From Plasmopara viticola (taxonomy: Eukaryota > Oomycota > Peronosporomycetes > Peronosporales > Peronosporaceae), in contig MBPM02000095.1 of assembly GCA_001695595.3 (NCBI GenBank), positions 186,001 to 250,000 on the forward strand: DNA of 64,000 nucleotides, in the 5' to 3' direction. Positions 45,285 to 55,919 of this stretch are shown here, in pieces. The notes below the pieces were generated by a model. The model was not told where the DNA came from and did not search any database. It saw nothing but the letters and a program-made list of their open reading frames with translations. Position 1 is the stretch's first letter, and every line of letters starts with the position of its first letter. A program made the position numbers and the translations under genes.

Positions 45285-45884
45285 TTTTGTCAATGAAAGC
45301 AGCACTGAACAAGTTATCGAAATGCGCCTTTCTTTACGTCGTCTTTCTGGGTGTTGCTACTGCTGATTGTGAGTTGCACTTGCGGAGAGGAATACCATCG
45401 TCACATGAACAATTGGGCGGTGATTGTAAGCAAGGCATCTGTAGTATGGCTCCATGCCTTCTATATTAATGTGCGTCATTTGCTGTAGGTCGACACGTCT
45501 CGCTTTTGGAGTAATTACAGACACATTGCGAATGCGTTATCACACTACCACTCAGTCAAGCGTCTTGGGATCCCTGACAGCCAGGCAAGACAATGTTAAA
45601 AGACAATTTGTCATACCTTGCTTATTGACAATACAACGCTACTTTTGTAGATCACCTTGATGCTGGTGGACCAAATGCCGTGCAATCCTCACAATTGCTT
45701 TCCTGGACAAGTGTTTAACACTCGAAGCCAAAATAAAATCTGTATGTGTTTGTCCTGCATCAAGTTAGCTTTGTATGCACCTGCTGATTCGATTTGGTGT
45801 CCAACGCAGCTATGAAAAAAACGCCGAGGTCGATTATCGCGGCTTCAAGGTCTCGGTGGCCAACTTCATGACAGTCCTTACGGG
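45285..45884 (+). pseudogene. Captured fragment of GPI8/PIG-K (GPI-anchor transamidase catalytic subunit)
   Basis: Four exon-like pieces match the N-terminal part of GPI8/PIG-K in order. (1) A signal-peptide-like start (MKAALNKLSKCAFLYVVFLG) and, in another frame, HMNNWAVI up to 45,425. (2) VDTSRFWSNYRHIANALSHY, then HSVKRLGIPDSQ, at 45,489-45,584. (3) LMLVDQMPCNPHNCFPGQVF at about 45,657-45,716. (4) EVDYRGFKVSVANFMTVLTG, ending at 45,884. They are separated by intron-like gaps of 63 nt (45,426-45,488, GTAAGC...GTAG), 66 nt (45,585-45,650, GC...TTGTAG) and 68 nt (45,742-45,809, GTATGT...GCAG), and end at a possible fourth donor (GTGCGT). At least two frame breaks make it non-functional. The part containing the family's catalytic His and Cys lies downstream and was not captured. 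Retained introns imply DNA-level capture. Confidence 0.82.
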
Positions 45885-46162
45885 TGCGTCAAGTAGATAT
45901 TTGATGTAACCTATTTTAATCGAACGATCGGGACGGAATATATTAGATATAAACAGCAAACACAAGGCTCATAACATTGGGCGCGCGCGTGCATGAGGAC
46001 CGCCGACTTTTCCTCTTCCAGAGTGCTGCACGAGAGCTCTCTAGGGAGTTGCATAGTGTTTATTGCGAGAAGAAGAGTGCGAATAGAGTGATATTGAGAA
46101 GAGTGTTGTTGAAAAGAGTAATATTGAGAAGAGGTGAGTAGGAGTTATTTTTTAAAAAACAA

Positions 46163-46341
46163 GGCAGTTGACAAAAAGGGGTACCGGATGGTTATTGCTT
46201 TCTCTTTTAATTGGTTAAAAAACACCGTAGTCATTATCAGAGATAAAGTGCTTCCAATGGTGGATTTAGTTTGATCTCATTGGCTTAAATCAAGGGGTAC
46301 CGGCTGTTTACCAAAAGGGTACCGGCAGTTTAACGACTCCC
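46163..46341. repeat. Right terminal inverted repeat
   Basis: Reverse complement of the left repeat with scattered substitutions. It includes ggtaccggatgg, ggggtaccggctgtttacc and aagggtaccggcagtttaac. Confidence 0.85.
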
Positions 46342-49295
46342 TATTTTTAGCCATACGCAATTACTGACCTATCTCTGGTGTCATTACGGTTTTAAGGTTT
46401 CTTAAAAATATGTACTTGTTGCATAGTTGGAAATGGCACATTTCGGTCATCGCAATCTTGTCAATCACCTCTATACTTCTAAAACAGAACATTTTTTTCA
46501 CATTTGAACACATAAATTGTTTTCGAATGTGACGCCAAAATTGAGTGGCGCTATGTAGCAGCTTTGTATACGTAGCAAAAGTAAACCGTGTTGGCTTCAA
46601 GTGCGAATGCACTCGCAGCACATTCCGCCCTCACACAAGAAAAATATAGTTGACAAATTTCTCTTCGTTTTCTTTTTGGTGATGAAAGAGATGTGCAACA
46701 AAGAGAATTTGTAATGCATAAAAATGGCCTGATCGATAAGAAGAAGCTGTTTTCAAGTTGAAAAAGCCTCATGAAGCAAAACTGTCATAGCCTGAAAAGC
46801 GACGGCGATGTAGCATGCTTTTGTGCTCATTCTTCAACGACTCTAAGCTTTAACTTCACGAGGCCCGTTCGTCTCCTATTCAGGTATGCTCTTCCAAATA
46901 AAATCTGCATTGAATACAGTTTTATTGGAGTCCCAACCATTACTGCATCGATTGCAGAGACAAATGTGTGCAAAAGATGGTTCTAGTAGCTGGTAAGAAG
47001 TTTTATACGAAGAGCAAACAATCGTTCGACGAATGTCGTCATTTTGCCGACGGTGTGATTGGGAAATCCAGAGAGTATCGGTAACATTCACACAGATCCT
47101 TGCATAGACGAGGCCTGTAAGAAATGAACGATCTTCCGGTAAACGCTGTATACTACTATCCCTCGTCTTAAGGATATCGACGTTTGCATAGACCTTTTTT
47201 TTCAAAATCGACTAATTCAGAGAGCCGCTAGTCACCACTTACTTTTCGCTGTTCACCATACAAAACATTTGGCATCAGGATATGTGCAAAATTTGCGTTA
47301 TGATAACGTTGTACGGAACAATAAGCTGCGACTGAAGGGCGGGCAAGGAAATGAAGGCGTCGTTGTAGATTCTTGAAGGTGGGTTGACGGTAATTAAAGA
47401 GCAGTAATGAGCAGATTCAGAAATGATCAGGTTGTTTGGTATTAATGCTTGCAGATGCTTAGCGGTGCCATGCAAAGAGATTGTCTATTTGTAGATGGCT
47501 AGCAGTAAAACACAAGGTAGAAGCTTGTTTGAATCTCGAATTATCCTTACATAAAACCACGTTATTGAAGCAGAAGAGTCTTGTAGCAGCGGTGCATTTA
47601 GTTTGCAATGAATTACTCATTGGATGGTAGACCGGAAAATTTGCATATCATTAGTAGGTTCTTGGCAACGATCTATGACAAGACAAATGGTACTGTCTAT
47701 GTAGACTTTCTGTATTATTACCAAATTCGTTTCATGGTGTTGTCCATCCAGTCGATTTGAGCACATATGCAGTGCACAGGAGTTCTTGTAGAATGGAGTG
47801 AGTGGTGAAGAGCAAGACATAAAGCGGCCTCCTCTATTTGATACAATATTTAGCTTTTGAGGCCCCGGCGAATACTGCGAAAAATTCGAAGACTGACAAA
47901 ATGGTTTTCAAAACATCGATTCCTAGGGATACTGTTAGACTCGATGGCCGTGAAAATGGCCTCACCCGTAGACAGGTAAGTCCGTGACGTTATGAGTACA
48001 AACTTCATTGCCCACGTCGATGGGTCTCCAATTCTAAGGTCCAAGAAAATGGGGATGTGACAACCATTTATGTATTTTTCGGGTGGGTTAGGTGATCGAA
48101 GCTACCAAAGCATTATAAGAGAGGCTTTAAATGCCATGTATTGTCACAACTAGCCAGGTTAAACCTACTCTTTCGACGAAGGGTATTAGATGTCTTTTTA
48201 GATGGATATTACCTTGTGAATAAAGACCATGGGACCGAACAGTACCAGCTAGTATTCTCGTGCAACCTTACGGCGGCCATGTGTATGCTTTAAATTTTGC
48301 ATCAATCCCTGCTTAGGAAATCACTCATTGCTGTAAAAATTTGCAAACACGGATGACCTCGACTTGCGGGAAAACGTGAGTAGGACCCCGGTTCAGTCGA
48401 AAAAAATATTCTAGAGCCGTACAATTCTTCAAGGGATACCGATCCAGAAACTCCTCTGTAAGAAGTATTCTCAATTTGTGAGCTTAGAAAACAATTTAAG
48501 ATGGCTTTTTGGCTCGGCCCTGGCAGTGAAGCTGTGGCTTCTTCGGGACAGCTCCAATTTCTTAAGAGCTTTGAAAAGAAAATGGACTTCTTCGGTCACG
48601 TGATAAAAAAATTAAAAACTTTATGGCCGAAACGGCTACCTCATTACTTGCTATGAGGTCTGCAAAACTGCTTTGAAAATTGCTTTGCTTTGTGCAAGGT
48701 TTTAAAGTCTGGCGAACGCTTAAAACATACAGAAAACTTGCTTACAACAGTGAGTATGGACCTTATCATTCACCGTATATCCACCCATACTCGACTCACT
48801 CGCAAGGTTAAGTGTGGGGGCAAGGTTTTGAAGAGGTACTGAAAGCACATCAGAATACCTTTAAAACTCAGCGCAAGACTGATTTTAATGCCTCGTAAGG
48901 CGCCTCGAGAAAGTCTATGGTATACACCGACCGGTGCCTTTCCAAATAAAACGGTGTTTGACTTTGAGCATAAATAGAGAACGTACTCTTCATACAGAAG
49001 GTCTTGATATATAAGGTACTTTTTTGTTCTTTTTAGCGTGTAGGGTCACATCCTTTGATCTATCTAGAACGCTTAGCCAGCCTTGGCAAAGTCAGAGAGC
49101 TGTTTTCGTATCAAAATTGAGGTCAATCTTATTGCCCGGAAGGAAGAGAATGTCGAACATTTCTTTAGTCAAAGCTGAACCCCTTGTACGAAGAGCTCAT
49201 AGTATTCTCTGGTGTCTAGGCTTATTAATACAAAGAAAATAAAGCCAGATGATACGTGAAGTGGAACGTTGATTTCAAACTACCACTAATAATAC
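46342..49295. other. Gene-free tract of decayed repeats
   Basis: No supported gene. It contains the 47.4-kb relative of the 29.3-kb repeat. Frames are short and on both strands. Confidence 0.45.
47400..47640. repeat. Dispersed repeat copy (relative at about 29,259-29,480)
   Basis: Shares ordered blocks with the 29.3-kb copy, in the same orientation. Family unknown. Confidence 0.45.
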
Positions 49296-49661
49296 TTAAG
49301 CGCGGCTATTGCGGAGTACAGGGATGATCTTTTTCATCTGACTGTCTGTCCGAGAAGGGTGTTTATTCGACATCAGCGAGCAAGCTCCTGATAAAATAAT
49401 TATTGCTTGCCAAAATACAGCGGTGAACCATACTGTACTCTTAAATTTGCTTCCCATGTAATCCAGCTGGTAGCTAATACTTAGGCGTTGCACAAACACT
49501 ACTATACCCGCGTTGTCCCTAACTTTTGCTAAGTCAAGCACTACGGAGGCTTCCAGACGCTTTAAAGTCTGCTGGTACCGGTAGCTTTTGTAAGCGACCG
49601 AGACATGAGCCGCGGGTCTGACCCTTTGGCAGTCCTCACAGATCATCAATTCTTTGGCCAA
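49296..49661 (-). pseudogene. Ty3/gypsy integrase fragment
   Basis: A 121-codon open frame reads CEDCQRVRPAAHVS, then DNAGIVVFVQRLS, VFWQA, and SLMSNKHPSRTDSQ. These match, in order, the end of the HHCC finger, the start of the catalytic core, and the DHPQTDGQ-like block of gypsy integrases. The core is internally deleted, removing the central Asp region. It resembles the lineage of the 27-31 kb relic more than the chromoviruses. Confidence 0.7.
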
Positions 49662-52600
49662 CCCACTTGTATATGTAAGGCCGCGGTATATAAAAAACTG
49701 GGATAAATGATTTTCTTAATCTCAAATGACCGCGGATTGGAGATTTATGTGTAGAAAATGCCTCATGAGCCCGATGTGTGTCACACTAGTAAACGAAATT
49801 ACCATATTCTATGCCTCAAATCACGGGATCTAATGAGCAGCGAAAAAATGCAGTACAAGGTATTCGAAAAGTTAACACGAAACGATTATGGTTTAACGAC
49901 CACTGCTTAATGCCTATTATTGCGAGTTACTATCCTAGTTAGTAGTAGCGCACGAGTCCTAGTATTGAGGCTTATACAACTTTTCGGGGTCAGGTGGAAA
50001 ACAATTTGCGACTTGTATTGGCTGTCAGTGCAAAATGGAGGTAAATAAATTCACGCCAAATCGAAGCAAATAGCTATAATAGCTCCGCGACATTCGAAAC
50101 ACTTGCAGTCAATTGTACTTGGGTCATTTAGACTAATCTCGCCTCAGAGCATGCAAATTAGGCTTGCTCGGCTCTGAGAGATTGCGACAGTGCGTGACTG
50201 GAGGCTTTCTTTAGCTATAAGAAGACTCTGGTCAAGCATCTACAACAAAAAATATAAGAATAGTCTGTGTCAATAAATGCCATTGCGTTAGGTGCAAGCC
50301 AATGGTGCTCGCGGAAATTGCGAGAAACCTAACAGGAAAAGATAAAGAGAACCATATGCTTAAGTCGAATTGGCTAGATGTTGTCTTTGTTGTGGATGGA
50401 GCTATTGCGGATGACTCTGGCCATCTCGAAGCTCGATAAGAAAGCAATCGAATAGGCACTTACGTGCTACATCTCAGCTGATCTGGCATTGATAAGCTAG
50501 GACTTAGGCTGGTGCAAGTCTTGCCACGTTACAGTGCATTACCACTGACCAATCTACTTAAAAAGGACGTATATCTGTTGGCAATCGACTACCAAAAGAT
50601 ATTTGACTAAGTCAAGGAGTCCGGTCATAGGCACATACCGTGGCTCTTCTGAAAATTAGACAACTGTCTGGCATTGTCTGTGTTGCATCTAGTTTCGCCA
50701 TCGGCTTAGTCACTTTATATAATTTGCGCTTGCAATTGGCTAGATTAGGCACATCCTTGAGCCTTTGACTTTGAGAAGTAAGCCACTTTGTAATGGTCTC
50801 GGCCTTAGCGAATGCATTCAAAGTGAAGCTTTTAATTAATTATGTCAAAAATGGAAGCTTCAATTACACCAAAGTTGCATTCTTTCGAGCTCATTCGCGC
50901 GCATGTGCTTGAGCTCATATTACATAGCTTTTGCGTCCGTTCTCGTGTTCTGCACGACTTCAGACGAAAATGCCACTAAAGTATGAATGAGCATGTATCC
51001 TAGGGGTCCTTACCGATCGCTCCACACGACAATCAAAATTTACGGGTGCGCTTTATAGCCATCAAAGCATGATCAATCACTACCAAAACATACAATTAAA
51101 AAATCTGACCGCGGTCAGTGGTATGTCATTCTCTCGCACAAGTAATTGAATATTTCTGTCGACTAAGTCAAGTGACTAAATCTTATCCATCCTTTTATAG
51201 TCTAGAAGCACATTCGTCCAGTGATCGAAGTCTTTGCTGACATGGTGGCCGAAGTCAGCTTGTACAATACACCACTTGTCATTTGACTATCTGACCCAGG
51301 AAGTCAGCTTGAAGTGGAGAGACACACTTTCCCTGATAATTGCACTTTGTGCTTTGCACGAAAAAAACCTTCGATGGCGTCACACTGTATTTTTAAAAGA
51401 CCACAGCCGTACCTGAAAGGGCAAATAAATTAACGAAATTTTGAGCTATCAAGTGGCAATGTCGAAGACGGGACTAATGAGACCACCTACTGGTACTTCT
51501 TTATTGAAATCCTGATGGAGATTTCGGACCGAATATCTACTCCATGAACTTATTTCTCCTTAGTGTCTTCCAACACTAATTTATCAATTTGTGGGGTTTA
51601 TTTCGGTTAACTGATCACAACCTCAGCTATGCTTTTGGATTCTCAAGCTTCTGCAAGGTCTGCCATAGACATTGTGTTCAGCTCGTGTAGAGCATTCACC
51701 AAATAAATTGGTTTCAGGCTGATTTTGCTTTCGATCGTACCTGTATCTCTCTTTTAAAGGGTATATGATCGAGTACTATCGTCGATGTTTTAAACCATAC
51801 GCATTGGAAGGGCTGCGACGCGGATACCGCTACATCTACTGGACTATTTATGCCAAACGTGTAGCAAGCGCTGTTCACAGTGAAAGATTTTCATGCCACT
51901 TAATGTGCATCAGTTGGTCCGTTTTCAAGATATCTTGTCCCTAAGCTAACTATACCCATCCTGATATTTGGCAAACTCTATTCTTTACGAATGTTGCTCA
52001 GTGGACAACATGCCACTACACGTGCATCGAAAGAGCATCGGGTTTAAGATCTTGACCAAAAGCCAATTACACCATTATCTGCATGCAGTGAGTGCAATTA
52101 CTTCTCAATAAACAACGCGCCACACCACGTAAAGTAATATGGCTTTGATCATCCAACCGTGGCTTAATGCCAATCATGCCACCCATGACATGCAGCGACT
52201 AATTTGTCTTGCGCGCACAGCTCAGTAATTTGCGCACCCCTCCAATCGCAAAGGTCCATTACTTCTTTGTCTAAACGTACCGGTGGCATACACCAAATGC
52301 TGCTTCCTACGAACATCGCCCGATGGTCAGGACCACTTCACGTTCCAAGGACAAAAACTGCTCTTGTACTCACCAGTGTTCATATCGATATCCCGTGTTT
52401 AACACACTGACTGGATCAATTTAGTGTGCTTGCCATTGGCACTTCTGCACCTTTACTTTTTAGCAGAGGTGGTTCACGACTAAGCTCAACGCAAAGCGAG
52501 TCTTCGATGTTCAATCAATTCATGTTCGTGACGCTCGAAACGTGGCATACCCAAGCTGTAATAATATCGCTCGTACAAGTCCAAGGCCAACTAGCGTTTG

Positions 52601-55437
52601 ATGCTATTGACATCAAGGAACTTTCGAGCTAGATTTTCCCGGATCCTAATTACCATGACCCTTGGTTCTACCGCTAAGCAAACAGTCACAATGTCACGTC
52701 GGTTCAAAGTAGCGAAATTTCATCGACACGTGGTCGTCATATGCTCTCTTCGGATGCCCTAAAATCGACAGGAACATCAATGTATTTATTAAAGCCTTTT
52801 AGAATCGCCTTAGAACAGCAGCAAACCTGGTTGCAAGGATGCTTCGGATTATATAGCAAGGAGCTCTCAAAAACCAAGACCTGTCGAAACCTAATTCTCC
52901 CTTGAGGCTTGACAGAGCTTGATACCACATACATTATAAGCGCTGCCACATCCCGATGGCATTCTAGGCGACTGGCCAATCGTGAAAATCCGATCCCATG
53001 TACCTATGCACATAGGTACAGGGGAGACCTCAGCCGTGAACGATGGATTCTAATACTGATGAACACCGAGAAAGACGCATATGCTGATCAGCTGCTTGAA
53101 GGTCTATACTCCTCATCTACGTAGCCAAGACGTGTGGAAACGAGCCGCTCGATGGACACGGCTCTGACAGTCTGTGCCTCTTGAAAGGTAAACTTGGTAT
53201 ATATTGTCCTTTCACCGCCTTCTCCAAAGAAGTCCGGCGTACGTGGAATGCCTTCATCCGGGCCTAGCTCGTGCACAGTCTTTTGATAAAGATAGCGGCT
53301 CCCACTTCTGTGTTACAGACTACCTCAGCTGCCGAGTTGTAGTTCCTGGATGGTATCCACAAACCAGTCGTACCCTGGTGGATTACATAAGTGTGACCGC
53401 GTGCAGTACACATACTTCTGTAATTATAAGACTTGCATCTGCTCACGCTTTCGGTCGCCAATGATTGGAGTACTGCACATTTGCGTGCTCCTTCAGCAAG
53501 CTTAAAAATGGCTAAAGTCATATTTTGCTGAACCGTCCACAACAAAGTGGAAATCATATAATATATGGTCTCTCGCATCCAGAGCATGACATATTTTCTT
53601 TCTATTCTTCGAAGGTGTGCACATTTACTGTGAGCGCCTTTGGCTAGGTAGGGTACCCTCGCTAAGAGCTGGTATCATCCACACAGAAGCCTTTGCTGGG
53701 TGCTTAAAAAAAGATTCAATATCGCTAGAAAATGTCTTAAAATGCGCATTGATTACAAGTGGTCCTTGTGCAACCAAATTGTGCACCCCCTTGCAGTCAA
53801 GTAAGACTGTCAGCTTATTCAGCCTCTAAGGTAAGCTAGCAGTATACCGCTCCATCCTCACAGAAAATTCGTCAAAAAGACTGAGATAAAAATGGATTAC
53901 GATTGCTATCGGGTGCAGCAAAGATGTAATGACTGTTTGTTTAAAAGAAAGCGTGAGCTTAGATATATGACTTTCGCTCTATACTCACAACCAATAAGAG
54001 TCACAAATCGATATCTATCGACTCCAAAAATTTATTCTAACTCAGTGACAAGGCTTTAAATATATGTTTTACCTCCAATCATAAGCTAAATCTTGTATAA
54101 AACTATCACAACAGTCGTGTTGGACAAACATCCTAATTTACTACACTACCTACTTGCATGCACTAAGATTTGATCATTAGACCATGTATAGCTCATAAGT
54201 ACTAAGTACTAGCCTTTACCTGTCTTCCAAAATACAACGTGCAATAACATTACCAACCACTGTGACCCTCACAGAGTTTGTAGCCCGACCTAGCCCCACT
54301 CGCTCATCGACTCGCTAAATGTATTGTGAAGTGCCACCAAAAATACATTTTCAGTACTTTTGTACAAAGTAATTTCGCGAACATCGTCCATTTCTAAAAA
54401 ACGCGAGTACCACCAGCACGATTCGCAGCGCCGGCAACGAGCCTCCGCTCATTTGAGCTGTCAAACAAATATTGCGATTTCTAGTGAATGAAATTTGCGG
54501 AAATAACTTTTTGACCTTAAAAGCTGCGTGTGCCTCGTGCTAATTGGCTGTCGAGACGAAAGCTTCAATTCAATGAGACCAGACGTAGCGTCTCAAACGA
54601 TTGCATCCGAATCGTCGGACACGAGCTTATACTTTGCTCGCAAACTTAAAATTTAGCTGCTGTGACCGCATCTTATCTTCATGCGTCTTGTCAAGACTAT
54701 TCGTTACGAGCTTCGACTAATCAAGCACGAGAGTATTCTTGGTTAGTGGGCAAGGGCTGCGCGGAACACGCAGAGGGAGCACTGGACGCTTAGGGTACGC
54801 ATGGGCTTACAGGTCGCGCGGCTACCATGAATATATCTCTTTAGACTTGTTGTTGAGGCTCGCGGGTCTCGATCGACTATGATCATTTTTCACTTTTTTT
54901 AAGCCAACGCGCGATTCGTAATTGTGCTCTACGAGCGACCAAATTATTACCCGATGATATAGCGTACGATGCTGTGTGACAGTGTCAGCTTTGCTCGGGT
55001 CATAAGGATGTTGCCTGGTGCAGACTCTGACGATGCACTAGGAGCAAAAAATAAGGTTATCGTACAACCCATTATCTGTGTTTTGGGTGGTTCATGTATG
55101 TTTTGCGAGGAATCAGTACAAGCCGCAACGGCGGTGTCGGGCAGCTGAACTTTTTCATTACTAAGACGACTCTTGATGGAGAAGATTATTACGAAATTAC
55201 ACGGCCTTACTTTACGTCACACTAGCTGGTGGTATTACCATAATGTTGACATACGTCTCGCCAATTTTTAGCTATCATGACGGCGATTGGGACTTAAGCA
55301 GTATTTCAGCGCGAGCTTTTCAAATTGAGAAGATAACAGGATAGCAGCACATGGTCTTATGATCAAAGCTAACTGCATAGTAGAAATTGCAACGATAGAT
55401 AGTAAGTATAGGATACTATTATTTTTTGCCGCGAAAT
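49662..55437. other. Gene-free tract of decayed repeats
   Basis: Only short frames without motifs are present. The one recognisable item is the dispersed repeat at about 50.27-50.56 kb. A reverse frame near 53.1-53.3 kb (62 codons) looks protein-like in composition but I cannot identify it. Confidence 0.45.
50270..50560 (+). repeat. Dispersed repeat copy 2 (relative near 9.9 kb)
   Basis: In the forward direction it encodes NWLDVVFVVDGA followed by GHLEAR and a stop. These match the copy near 9.95 kb at the peptide level and are followed by related non-coding sequence. Confidence 0.45.
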
Positions 55438-55843
55438 TGTACCACAGTCGCGGAGGAAGTCGGCCGTTTGGCGAGGCTGAGGCGCGGGCGAGGTAAGGTC
55501 GTAGAAGAGGAGGAGAGTTTGTTGCTTATAGCTGATACTAGATGAAGATCTCTAACGACTTATTTTTTTGCAACAGTCTAATTGGTGGCTCTCAGCCATC
55601 CACTGCTACCATCCTAAAAGCAATCATTCTTTTTCATTCCATCTGGCTTCTTTCGCATATCCTAGATTTTTTATCCAACAAGGTCTTTTGGTAACCACCA
55701 TTATGGGACATCTGGAACTGTCTTCTGGTCGAAGTCTGTATAATCGTCTATACCTATGAAAAGTACTAATGCATATGCATTTTGGAATTGTGTTCATTAA
55801 TTTGCGTAAAAGTGGATACCGGTAAAACTGCCGTTTCTTCACA
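55438..55843 (-). repeat. 3' LTR of the reverse chromovirus
   Basis: 406 bp. On the + strand it starts TGTACCACAGTCGCGGAGG and ends TTCTTCACA. Its inner end borders a degraded polypurine-tract region. Confidence 0.8.
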
Positions 55844-55919
55844 TGACCTTCATTCAAAATGATGCCTACTTTAAAAGATAGGGTTCACCTTCTTGGATAT
55901 TCCATAGAGGTCGATGAGT

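Larger units (their letters stand above)
45045..46341. mobile_element. Non-autonomous TIR DNA transposon carrying a host-gene fragment (Pack-type)
   Basis: The 1297-bp element begins GGGAGCCGTTAAACTG and ends with the inverse complement (CAGTTTAACGACTCCC). It is flanked by TA on both sides (45,043-45,044 and 46,342-46,343), as in TA-targeting cut-and-paste transposons. The inverted repeats are about 180-187 bp long and well conserved. The inside shows no transposase. It holds a decayed GPI8/PIG-K gene fragment (45,285-45,884) and a filler with a 30-bp repeat (atattgagaa at 46,091 and 46,121). The superfamily cannot be named from ends alone; Tc1/mariner-like is only suggested by TA. Confidence 0.85.

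Noticed and set aside
45454..45660. 68-codon forward frame inside the TIR element
   Set aside because: It is a shifted-frame reading of the captured GPI8 exon and the intron after it.
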